A stretch of 64,000 nucleotides of DNA, taken from assembly GCA_019787685.1 (NCBI GenBank), contig JAHNUO010000023.1, forward strand, positions 186,001 through 250,000, in the 5' to 3' direction. Shown piece after piece: positions 22,491 to 33,590 of this stretch. The stretch is from Chiua virens. Lineage: Eukaryota > Basidiomycota > Agaricomycetes > Boletales > Boletaceae. Both the position numbers and the translations under genes were made by a program. The number at the start of each line of letters is the position of its first letter. The first letter of the stretch is position 1. The notes beneath the pieces were generated by a model. That model was given only the letters and a program-made list of their open reading frames with translations, ran no database searches and was not told where the DNA came from.

Positions 22491-22629
22491 GCCCCATTTG
22501 GTTAGGTAGAGTTAGTAGCCCTGAATATCCATTTTTGCCAGTCCATTGTCCAATCACACCTCTCAAAAGGCTTGCTGAGAGTCGTCAAACGATAACGCAA
22601 CTATAACGTTATTCTGCCGCCTTGCAGAT
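22491..22629 (+). repeat. Intergenic direct repeat, unit 2
   Basis: Near-identical copy of 22321-22457, including the ATAACGTTAT palindrome. The high identity implies a recent duplication or selection to keep both. Confidence 0.95.
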
Positions 22630-22993
22630 AGGCTGGCCAGCCGGCCTAGCATCATTTTCCATGCTGTAAGACTTCGATATTCTGGACCGCTTAGAGCCTT
22701 AGGCACTCTTAGGCCATTCAAGACTCTCAGGCAGCCACGTCATCAGACTCAGCTGTCAAGCCATAACGTTACTGTGACTCGGCGTACTATGCAGTGTATT
22801 GGTATCTGTGAAATCTGCAGATCACGTTTTAACTGAATAATTGTCTATCCGATGTGCAGGCCAGTGAACCAGGACTCGGACCAGTCCACCGCAGTGGGTG
22901 CTCTCGACCATATGATATATAGTCCACGGCGAGTGGCTGCTCGCTCCGCCTTTCTCACATTTCAGTACCTACTAGCATCGAAAGCCTGTGACA

Positions 22994-25900
22994 ATGCCCA
23001 CCCTCAGCATCACAGGAGCCCTTCTATTGCTGGGCACAACAGAGGGCCTGCCTTGGACAGTTGTCGCGTGGCAAACCCTCACAGGTATTCCTGGTGTCCC
23101 TTGGTTTACGACAGAGGGTGCGGCAGAAGATGCGCCGGCACCAAACTGGAACGGATGGACGACCCGAAAAGCACAAACGGTCAAAACATACGCAGAATCC
23201 CTCTGGAATTGCCAAAATCTCGACATACAGGCGAGGATGTTGAAGTGCCGAGATGGTGAAAATCAGCAGGCTGGACGTACCGCATGGCGGGAATTCATCG
23301 ACTCAAATTGGACGCGGGTGTGGAAAATGCCCAAGGTCATCGACAAGGTATTCAAGGACAGCGGATGCACGCCCTATGACGCGATGGCAGAACTAGACGT
23401 AAAACAGGTGCGCTTCTACTTATTAGTACTACACGGAAAACTCAATGCAACTAGCTTCCACACGCCGATGACTTCATGCTGAGTGCGAAGGTATTGCGTC
23501 CACTCGCAACACGACTGTTCGGCAGAGATGCATTTGTGAAAACGTCACAGACAATCAAGCCACAGGTTCGTCGTTTCGTCGAAGTCGTGATCAGTAATAC
23601 GTGGAATCGGTATCGCCGGAACTCAAGCATGGAGATGAAGAAGATGGAGGCTGGGAAAGCCGAGATTGCGACCATGTGGTCAGGTAAATGGAGAAATACT
23701 TCCCACTTTCAGCGTTGATCATATTCACTCAGAGCTGTCGAAACCTGGCGCGAGTCCTACCGTGGCACAATTAAAAAAATATATTGCTTTAGTTCTACGT
23801 GTAACGCGTATTATGACACTCTACAAGGACAGCGCATCGGTACAAGAATTTCAGGACAGGGAACGAGAGCTAGAGGCAATGTTGGCATCTGCACGACAGG
23901 ATAACACCCAACGGGGCTTGATTGATAGTGAGTCACAAATCATGAATGATTATTGTTGGGAATTGATTAACTGCCCACAGAGCTACCTAAAGCCATACGT
24001 GATGCCCTAGACAAACTCGCTAAGGAGTTTGAAGTGCGCGACATCGAACATGCACTCATGGCAGCGCTAGAAAGCATGTCATCCGGGGGCGAAGACCAGG
24101 TGGAGATTCCCGAAGGCGAAGCAGTCGACCTCTCAAACTGGCGTGAAGGCGTCGAAGATCTTCACCATCTGTCGGAAGACCAGCTGTGGCAGCAGCTGGG
24201 ATTTGAAGAAAAATGCCTGCCGTTCTTTCAGGAATGGACCGACCCGGAAGCTGGAATTGAACCGTGGAGCGAGGAAGGGGAGAGATGGCTTGCTACCCAA
24301 GTCGACTATCGCAGCCCGCTTGTCCCCCGCTGGCACCAACTCGTCGGAATTCTACGGATGCTCCAACGTGCTTTCGACGGCCAGCCTGTCATGATGATGG
24401 ATGGCGTTGGAATTGGCAAGACCTTCCAGGCCATTGGATTCATCGCTTGTCTGGCTTATTACCGGTCATACTTCACTTCTCATGCACGCTTTCCAGGTCA
24501 CTTCGGTGAGTAACACTAAGCTTACGGCCATCCAACTACCATGGACACCTTCATGCAATGTTAACGGCATTGCAGGTAACAAGACATGGCAAGGAACGGC
24601 TGGAAACATCCCTGATTGTCCGATAATTATTGTCTGCCCGGTTAATTTACAGGATCAGTGGGTCCAGGAAATACACCGGTTCCTCCGTAAAGGCACATTC
24701 GATATTTTCCTTTACGTCGGAAAACTGGTAACACGGAGTGCATGGTGGAATGTTGGGTATCCTCAGTCCCACCAGCCCGCTAACCGCAGAATTATTTTGG
24801 CGGCACATTCAGTGGGTCTTCAAATTCGTTCACAGAACATTCAAATTTACGTTCGTTTAGGCTATTCAAGATGACGGTGTCGCAGTATTTGAGGAGGGAG
24901 ATACTCCAGGAAGCGTCAAAAACAATGCGACACATGCGCTGTACCTCGATCAAACGGTATTCGGATATAAGTACTCGGTATGTGTCATCGACGAAGCACA
25001 TCAGGCACGCAAACACAACAAACTGCATATGGCACTCCGGGCGATGGGATCGCGGTCAAGTATGATGGTGGCGTTGACAGCCACACCAGTGACTACGAAT
25101 CCTCAGGTCCGTGCTGATAGCTTTTGTATACTAACCATGCCAAACCTATAACAACTGATTTACAGGACTTATGGATCATGGGTCAGCTCCTTGGGATCGG
25201 GGCATTCTTCAATGACAACCAGTGGTTGAAAATGAAACGCGAGCTTGAGGGGGCGACACGCCGTGACCGAGTCAAGCAACGGGAAGCCGGTCGCCAACTT
25301 GAAGGGGATGTGTTACGGTCTGCGTTGGTTGGGCGCGATGCCAGTCCGGATGCACCAAAACTGGAGTATGTAGAAATTATGATCAAGTGGATGGTGACTA
25401 TGCGAGAACACTTTGCCTTTCACGTCATTCGGCGTACGGTTGACTCGGTCAACAACCAAGGCCAGAAGATTTTTGGTCTCAAGCCGTTCACTGAACACTT
25501 CTTACTCGTCAAGATGTACCCTTGGGAGACCGCGAACCTGCATCGAATCGCCAAAAACCTCATGAACGACAGCCCACTTGCAACCCTCCTAGGTGCTGCA
25601 AAGGTATGTTATCATTCCTTCTCTTGTCTTCAACGTTCGCTTTGTCCGTCAATGTTTCAATGATGGACACCGCACTGTAGGCACATCACGTGACCACAAA
25701 TGCACCCTGCGTCTGCACAAGACGGGCCAAACTCAATTGGCATGCTATTTGATTCGTATGCTGATTTGTTGCAGAATTTTTACACAGAATTCCGACAATC
25801 CATGCTGTACCCTCTGACGACGGAGGAAGGATGCACGCAATGGGTCAAACCGGCGTCAAAGGAAGCATGGCTCGATGGTCGCCACACCGTCAAGATGAAG

Positions 25901-27432
25901 GTGTTGGCCGACGTCGTTTCTTACCATCTCAAGAAAGACAGTGCGCATCCTTTGATGATGAAGGACGACGGTAAACATGTCTGCCCGGCCGAAAATGCAC
26001 TCCTGGACTCTGATCAGTACTCTGAATGTGACAAGATCGTCATATATTCCGCATTCCCAAGCGCTAATCCGGTCATCATGGACGTGAGTCTGTCAAATAT
26101 TCATTGCTGACTCATTGCTGTTCCTCGCTGAAATTCCGCGATTAGGTCCTCGATCTGTATGGAATCAAATGCGTCGAACTGCACGGCAAGATTCCTGTCA
26201 GGAACCGGCGATTTGCACTCGATGCCTTCCGCAAATCCACTCGTGAAAACGGACCCCGAGTCCTAATTCTGTCAAACGTTGGTATGGTTGGGTTGAATCT
26301 GGCCTGCGCGAATATCATGATCATGGTGGTAAGTCATATTTCGTGGTCCTCCCTCGCACTGCATAGCTTAATTATTTTCAGGATTCCACTTGGTCGGCGC
26401 TCGATGATGAACAACTGCGTGGTCGGGTTTACCGCTTCCCACAGCAAAAACCAGTCCACATTTATCGAACTATCGCAGCTCATACTCCAGACGTATTCCT
26501 CAATAATCTGGCTTTCGCAAAAGGACACATTCATGACATGTTCGTCAACCACCAGGCCAATGAGGATTTCCGTGAGTCCTTTCATTTCAACCCAACGCCT
26601 CTAAATTATACTACTATCCTTAGACAACATGTTTTCTCACGATGAGCCTGGGATGCTGTCTGTGGATGACAACAAATCGGATGAGGACTCCGCTCAAAAG
26701 GGCAGTGACAAGCGGGCAACTGGATCCAAGCGCAGGGCCACAATATCACCACCGCATTCCCCTTCCAAAGTTGGCTCGTCCAAGAATGCGCAGAAGGTCC
26801 GAAAAATCACGTCAAACAACGGCGTTGAAGACCACGCTGGCAACACCAAGGAAAAAGGAAAAAGCACCGGCGAAGACACTGGCATGAATGTTGACCCTGT
26901 ACCATCCACTGCTGCCACAAGCAAAAATAGGGGCAAATCGAAGGCGAAAGTAAAACACGCGATTGTGGCCACCTCCACACTTGCCACCCCTGATCTTGTT
27001 GCTTCTATGCCTACACTCGCAGTCTCCATCTCTTCCACGTCTACGCATCCTGAGCCTCTCCCTCCTGTTCCCTCCTGCTCTACAACTGTCACCCCTGTCC
27101 GTACTGCAGCATTTATGTCCAGCATTCCTTCCCCTGAGGAGGACCCCATCATGGCAGCCACAGCACTCGACCCAAATCACTGGAACCCTTATGAAGTCGA
27201 GGCTGAAACGAACGTCGCATTCGACAAAGAGCCTCCCCTTTCGCCCCTGTTCTCAAAGAGCCCTACCCCAGAGCCTGCACCGCAGTTGGTGCCTCCTTCC
27301 AGGAAAGCTATGCGCAACAGCGGCACCAACAAAAGTTCAGAAAATTCCCTCGAGTTTGGTCCCGGACATCCAGCTACTTTTAGTGGGGGAATTCGTGGTG
27401 CTCGTTTCGTCCGCAGAACTCACAGAGGGTAG
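22994..27432 (+). CDS. SNF2-type DEAH helicase/translocase, 1257 residues
   Basis: Eleven exons (22994-23407, 23455-23683, 23733-23927, 23981-24505, 24576-24811, 24861-25106, 25166-25603, 25775-26083, 26146-26328, 26382-26571, 26624-27432) sum to 3774 nt, an exact multiple of three. Introns are about 47-70 nt except intron 7 (171 nt). Superfamily-2 motifs appear in order. Motif I is MMMDGVGIGKTFQAIGF (about residue 416), then IIIVCPVNLQDQW (Ia region), motif II VCVIDEAHQARKH (about 572), motif III MVALTATPVTTNPQ (about 600), VLILSNVGMVGLNLA (motif V region) and QLRGRVYRFPQQKPVHIYR (motif VI, about 935). About 410 residues precede the motor and about 260 Ser/Thr/Pro/Lys-rich, probably disordered, residues follow it. 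No bromo-, chromo-, SANT, RING or PHD domain was recognised. The role is inferred as ATP-driven DNA or nucleosome translocation, possibly acting with the divergent 888-residue protein. Confidence 0.9.
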
Positions 27433-29799
27433 CCAGTTCTTCTCTCTTTACACATGTACTCTGCTGAAATCTGTAGATAAATCCACCACTGTGTGCCCGT
27501 TGGTTCCATGTTACGAGTTGTTTAGAGTCAGTTTGGGATTCCCTTTCGGATGCGCAGCGGTGTGTGCCTATGACTACTGAGCCGAAGAGATGTGGAGAGC
27601 CCGAGACCCGTTGAAGTACCAAATACACGACCAGCAGGTTCGTGGTTCCAGCCGCAGTCGACCAAAAATCACGTCTGCACAACGTAACAGATACGGAAGA
27701 ACCGTCAGATGATTATGGGGGGGGGGGGGGGGTGGCCGCAGGATGCCGATGACCAGTCATCGGTGGCCTGAGTACAATGTATACCCAGTTCGAGAGACAT
27801 CGCAGTATGTGGACGACACAAAAAATCGATGCAGACAGATGAAAAAAAGTGGAGGCATCCCGCAGGGACATGAAAACACGAGGAAAACGGGAAAATACAC
27901 ATTCCATGAAGGCGCATAATGATGTGTTGTCCGTGGCGGTCGCGACGCAATCGGGATAAGATCCGAGTCAGAAATACCGCGCAGATGATGGTCGAGAATG
28001 CAGAATGCAGAAGGAAGGAGAGACAAATAAAATGCCATTTGCATTTACTCAAAGGGGGGAAGAAAGCAGGGGAGCGAAATAAAAGACGTAGTTCCGCCCA
28101 CCAGGAGGTACAACCTGACCAGCACCGCCGGTCCCTCCAAGTTCATTCATCTCTGCACTTGTACCGCCGCCATCATCCGGATCAAGTATCCACTCAATGT
28201 CACCAACATCACTTTCACTACCACCCCCGACTGGGTTACTTCGAGAGGGCGGTACAGACGTATGCTGCCACGCGCGCTGCGTTGGACGAGGCCGTTTTGT
28301 CGAAGTTCATACCAGTGGAGCACGGGGAGCAGGTACAGCAGTTTATCCTGTCTTTGGAGTGTGGCCACCGGATGCAGCATAGACTCGTTGTTTGACCGAA
28401 CTTGGATGTTCGTAATTGCTGAAGCTGGGGTCGCATATAGAGTAGAGGGAGTCTCGTATTGGTATTGTTCCTGCGAGGGGACATGCAAGTGTGCGGAGTG
28501 TGTCGACTGTATGTGATCGGTTCGATGTGTGGTGCAACGGTGTGGCAAATTGGCAATCCGACGGTAGGTGTGTGACACCGTCCGAACGGTAGTAGACTCG
28601 AAGACTCTTCAAGTTACTATTCCTTCCAGGTGGCGATCTTGTGCGTCCTCATTGCCGCGGTGGATTCTGCTGGCGGATAGAACGTCTGGCATAATTGTGA
28701 GATGGTATGGATGGTGCTGGTATGTTTTCTTTGGTCTTGTCCTTAACACGGTGCCGTTGTTGAACGTGTCTCAGATCTCAGGGTTCAACTTCTGAGTCTT
28801 TTCTCTGATAACCCTCCTTTAGACACTGGGCCGTGAGAACTTGAGCCATTATCAAACGGTCAGAAAATCAAAATCTGGGGTCTGGGGACTTGGTGTGGGC
28901 TGGTGATACTGGCAGCACCCCATTGGTGACTTGGCAGTCGATAGATGATGACTCAATAGTACAATCCAAGGGGCCACAAAGCAAGTCACGAAGACGAACC
29001 TGTCAAGTACTGGCTATTTCAGATATCCCTGTGAAGCTCGAGAAGGTGTGCCGAGCCTGCAATGGTCCACCAGAACATGTTTTTTTTCTCCAAGTCCACC
29101 AGGAACGCGATAAGCAGTGTCAGTTGTAGGGTCTCCTTAGCGGTCATCTCCGCACCGGGTCTGCAGTCCCTCGGAGTCCATCCACCAAAGTAAGGAATCA
29201 CTCAGATGCTTGATATCAGTGATCGAGTTTCCACTGACATCCACATTAGCCCGGTTGTACCTTTGACAAAGTGTGCGAAAGTCACCCAGCAGCTCCTTTC
29301 AAATTTCGTGAGCATGTAGTTTTCTTAGATTGCAAGACTCAGTTATAGGGAGAACTTGAACAGAAACTAACCTTCGCTGGCACCGAACATCACAGGGCAA
29401 GGTAAACAGTGCTTTCCCGTCGGCGACGAATGGCACCTCCGGAGTTGGTAAATCCGCCTTGTCTTCCTCACTCGAGCACACAATTGAATCAACCTTGCAT
29501 TATGACCACTACGATAGCGTGATAACACACTCCGCCTGGCGCTATTGCAGTGCAGTTCGTAAGTGATAGAAAAAAATACAATGACATCCCATTTACTGTA
29601 ACTTTCAATATCATAAACGCATCCGTGAATCAGATGTCCCACATGAAACAACTGTAAGCAAAAAAGGGGGGAACGGTACACGAGCTCCGACCCTTGGAAC
29701 ACCCCACACACAGGGTGAATACCCGGGATCGCGCTGATCGTCTGATCGTCGTGCAACTTCCCATGAGCGGTGCACCCGGCCGTGAGAACCTACGGATGG
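27433..29799. other. No gene firmly recognised
   Basis: A minus-strand stretch at about 28500-28060 reads like a low-complexity protein tail (SNPVGGGSESDVGDIEWILD, then EMNELGGTGGAGQVVPPGG), but frames break and no domain is visible. The remainder shows no coding signal. Confidence 0.35.
27717..27732 (+). repeat. Run of 16 G
   Basis: Uninterrupted homopolymer about 285 bp after the helicase stop codon. It may be a slippage-prone site or an assembly-sensitive site. Confidence 0.95.
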
Positions 29800-32700
29800 G
29801 TGAGCTGAGCAACGAGCGGCATAAACGAGACACGCACCCAGGCGTCATCATATTGCCCCACCACACGTCGTCGAGGGCGTGCATCGTCGGGAGCGTGCCC
29901 GAATCCGCCAACATGTCCGCCATACTCACATCACTCTCAAGAGGCTCTGAAACGGCATCATATGCCACAGGAACGAACGACAGCGCGTCGAGCGGGTGCG
30001 CGGCCGTCGCTCCCGTCGAAGGCGTCTCGATCCCGTTTTGGAACGAGTTCAAGGCCAATTGCATCGAATCACTATCGTGGCACGGATGAGAGCCATGCTG
30101 CGCCTCGTGCGGCGCATGTGAATCCGCAATGTAGCTGTGTGATGGAGGTTGGACCGCACGTTGACTCGCTGGCGGAAGTAGCTACATGCGTCTGGCGATG
30201 CTATTCCCACCCTTGCGATGTTTCATGAGCAAGCTTTCCAGGAAATGCGCGCACAGGTGGGGCGTGCGACGTTCGTCAATGACCACTTCTTGCAACGTGG
30301 TGATGAGTCGGCCGATCAAGTCGAAGATCTCGTTCCCCATCTCTTGGGTGAGAATGTGGACAAGTTCGGGTCGGAGAAGTTGTTTTAGGTACTGAGGACA
30401 ATAAATTCATTCACCAAGGAGGATGACGAACCTTGAGCAGAAAAGCAGAGGCAAACGAGGCAAACATGAAGTGACCTGTACCTGAGATAAGCGACAGATG
30501 ACCTTGTATCAAACGTAAATGATACTTACCATCAGGGGAGGAACGCATCAAGCCACTTGGTGCAAGAACGCTAACCATGTGTTTGATGACAGCCGTTGCG
30601 GCCTCAAAACACTACCGGAAATCTATGAGTGTGAGGATTGCTACGCATCCGGCTACAGATCTGGTCCGAGCGACCACTGCCTTTTCATTTTATTTGTCAG
30701 CGTTATTCAGCACTATTCAGTCGTTTCTAAGCTCTCTGTTTACCATACACTTCATAGCCTTTTCACTTTCGTATATAAGCCTCCTTGTACGTTCGTCTCC
30801 ATCATCAATAATAATCAGTCTAAGAGTCCAATCCCGATCGTTTCAGCTCAATCCGAAGTATTCCGACGTTCCGCACGCCTTCCGAGTCTCCCGATTCCGC
30901 ACGTTCTCCGACTCTCTCTACGCACGGACGCGTTCTCTCCTTCTCGCACACTCAACAAACCATCTACCGGCTCAGTCACCTTCCCCTTCGCACTCGCACT
31001 CGCCTTCCACGTTTCGCCAACACAGCGGAGCGTGCAGCTACATGAGTCCGGGGTACATCCAAGGGAGTAAGTAAATACATCGGTGAGAAGAAATTGTCGC
31101 TTGCTTCAATGCCACGTTGGAATGCATTTTGAAGTCTGAACGAATACATGACGAGTCGGGAGTAGTTGACAAGGCTACGCTATGTTCAGAAAGTAGGGCC
31201 TAACATCAACGCGAGACGGCTTACAAGGGAAGTAAGGTGCAGCAGAAGTGGCACCCAGCACCCAGAGTCTGCAACAGAGCCGTCAGCGCCGTGAATACGA
31301 GGGATCACCAAGTGAAACAAACCATTGGGGTCCAACTCCGGTTCAAAATGTTGCTTCACTCTTTAAAATAGGTCATCAAATGTGCATCATGCCGGCGCGT
31401 GACTGTGAGGAAGTCCAGAGACTGCGGCGATGTGAACCCATAAGTCGATCGCAGACAGAGAAGAACCCACCCTGTCCAATCCAGTGGGAGAACTCGGATC
31501 CGAGAATATGGTTACATGAAAGCGACCGACGATGCGCAGTAATTAGGAATAAGCGCAGATAGGAATAAGCGCAGAGATGAATATCATACTACTAACACCC
31601 AGTGAGATCTCCGCGCTCAAGTATGACGCCACGCCTACCTTGTCCCTGAACCGGAAGTGTCTGTACCAATCCGCCGAGTTCCTCGTGATGTAGTCGTCCT
31701 TGATTGCGGTCGGTTTCCCAAACTGTGTCGCGGTCGATCGATCGAGATTGAAACAGATCATCCAGACGCGCGTCCGCTTGAGCATCTCACGCTCCTGTCG
31801 CTCCGTTTGCGGCTGAGTCATAGACACTTGATGGAGATTCAAATCCGTGGCGATTCTGTAATGTAACGCGCAGGTGAACACGGGTAAGATAATGGGGAGC
31901 GAGCTCACCTAATTGCAAGCCCGGTATATAACCAACTCCGGTCTTCCTCCCATTGTCTAGCAGGAACGGCATAGATACTCATGAGGATATAAGCCTAGCA
32001 CAACTCGACGGACTTCCATCCGTCGATGAGTGCATTTGCTGCAGAGTGTCTCGCGAAGTACATCGCCACAGGGTAAATCTTGGATTTTTCGCCGTAATAC
32101 CGGGATGAGATCAATCAGACTGGCAATGTGTCAAGCGGGGCACGGAGGGAAAAGGAAAGTCGACACCCACTAACGGTGAAAAGGAACGGACAACGTTGGA
32201 ATATGGACGTCGAATTGTGAAGTTTTAGGTCCAGCAAGCCAATGAAGGGCTAGTGGAGATAAAGAGACCTCAGTCCAATCGTGCCTCAAATGAGAACATG
32301 ACCCACGTTAATCTGCTTCCAAAAACTGGGCCGATGTCAGCTGCTTGCTACCGGAGAGTACGGAAGAATAATGAAGCATACATGTCAAACAGTTTGTCTA
32401 CATCCGCTGATGTCACCAATCCGTGTAACAAGATATTTGTGGGGCTGTTTCATTCAATTAAGTAAATGCTTTTGGATATTGAGGTCATTTGCTGGACCTA
32501 GTTCAAAGACTCAATGACCGTCTGAGACATCGGCAACGGGACAAACCTGGCTTGAAGTATTCCTTGTTCGCCACACCCTTGAGAAACCCACTTCAAAACA
32601 TATCCAAAAATCCAGTAAAAAAGGGACACGTACCACGTTATCGTCATCTTCCTCAGGCTTGCTACCACTACCCGCACCCGTGCTCCCCGGTCGCACTCTG

Positions 32701-32867
32701 CTTTTCCCCTTTCCCCTGTCTTTCCCATTCTCTTTATCCAGGAAGGGGTTGGCGAGCAAACCAAGTGGAACGGTGACATCTGGTAACGCGCTGCGCACTT
32801 TTTCCGTGTCCTCTTCTTCTGTGTTCGCCTCTTCGGGATCCTCGATAACATTGTCCAAGTCATCCAT
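29800..32867 (-). pseudogene. Fungal-specific transcription factor, disrupted
   Basis: A regulator with the fungal transcription-factor middle homology domain. Minus-strand blocks occur in order. They are an acidic linker start MDDLDNVIEDPEEANTEEED; GVANKEYFKPG (about 32570); NILLHGLVTSADVDKLFDMY (about 32420); FIGLLDLKLHNST..FQRCPFLFTV; RYYGEKSKIYPVAMYFARHS (about 32085); AYILMSIYAVPARQWEEDRS; RIATDLNLHQVSMTQPQTE (about 31860); LKRTRVWMICFNLDRSTATQ; and LLRIVGRFHVTIFSDPSSP (about 31540). After a gap come AATAVIKHMVSVLAPSGLM, FLLKYLKQLLRPELVHILT and HALDDVWWGNMM. Defects: a TAG at 31994-31996 in place of Gln, another at 30182-30184, further frame changes at the 5-prime end, and about 850 bp of foreign sequence including repeat R2 between about 31465 and 30612. 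The DNA-binding zinc cluster was not found. Confidence 0.82.
30690..31045 (+). repeat. Dispersed repeat family R2, copy A (inside the TF pseudogene)
   Basis: It matches copy B (33100-33450, minus) and copy C (8995-9245). It contains a TATA-like CGTATATAAGCC followed by pyrimidine-rich sequence and CATCATCAATAATAATCAG, as an LTR or a promoter-bearing non-autonomous element might. It replaces part of the transcription-factor coding sequence. Confidence 0.75.
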
Positions 32868-33099
32868 GGTATGCGAGACAGGAGGGCAACCACTAGCACC
32901 AAGGACAGAAGGCGCGAGTTCCCCGGCACGACGGAGTCAGTAAGTCTTGGAGCCTGGTATTCAGCCGAGGTTGCATCGGGGGGCAATTTACCTGCACAAC
33001 AAAGGAGCCTCGTACAGGTCCCACGTCAGAGTGTAATGGTAGGGGAACGTTCAGCAGGGCAGGCACGAATCGCCAGCCACGCATATTCAACCTCATCAA

Positions 33100-33450
33100 C
33101 TGTCATTGGGTCACCTTGTAGGGGCACGTTCCGCTGCGTTGGCGACACGAGGAAGGTGAATGCGAGTGCGGAAGGGGAAGGAGACTGAGCCGGAGTTGGT
33201 TTGGTGAGTGGGCGAGTCGGAAAACGTGCGGAATCGGCGGAATCGCAAAGCGTGCGGAACGTCGGAAGACTTCGGATTGGACTGGAATGATCTGGATCGG
33301 ATTCTGATACTGATGATAATGATGATAATGAGACAGATTGTACAAAGTAGTTCATATACGAAGGAGAAAAGGCTATGAAATGTATAGGAAATGGTGAGCT
33401 TAGAAACGACTGAATTAGGCTGAATAATGATGACGAACAAAATGAAAAGC
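33100..33450 (-). repeat. Dispersed repeat family R2, copy B
   Basis: Inverted relative to copy A. Shared blocks include TTCAGTCGTTTCTAAGCTC, CATTTCATAGCCTTTTC, TTCGTATATGAAC and CGCAGCGGAACGTGCCCC. The two copies flank the 5-prime part of the transcription-factor pseudogene in opposite orientation. Confidence 0.75.
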
Positions 33451-33590
33451 TATGCGTGAGGGCGGTGAGCAGACATTGGTAGATTTATTAACAGTATGCA
33501 CAAGCAACATTGGCGAAAATTTCATATATTTATGTACTGGAGTGCCAATTTGGTTGGGAGGTGGTAGTACAAACTTTCGTGCTACAGTCA

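Larger units (their letters stand above)
21732..22993. promoter_or_regulatory. Shared divergent intergenic region
   Basis: This 1.26 kb between the two start codons must hold both promoters. It contains two near-identical 137-bp copies (listed separately), each ending with the 10-bp palindrome ATAACGTTAT. A related CATAACGTTACTGTG sits at about 22762. No TATA box was assigned. Confidence 0.5.

Noticed and set aside
22852..23259. 135-codon frame overlapping the helicase start
   Set aside because: It is out of frame with the conserved helicase exons and has no similarity to anything. Exon 1 of the helicase uses ATG 22994.
26694..27180. Minus-strand frames of 155 and 122 codons
   Set aside because: They are shadows of the last exon of the helicase gene, which encodes a low-complexity tail.
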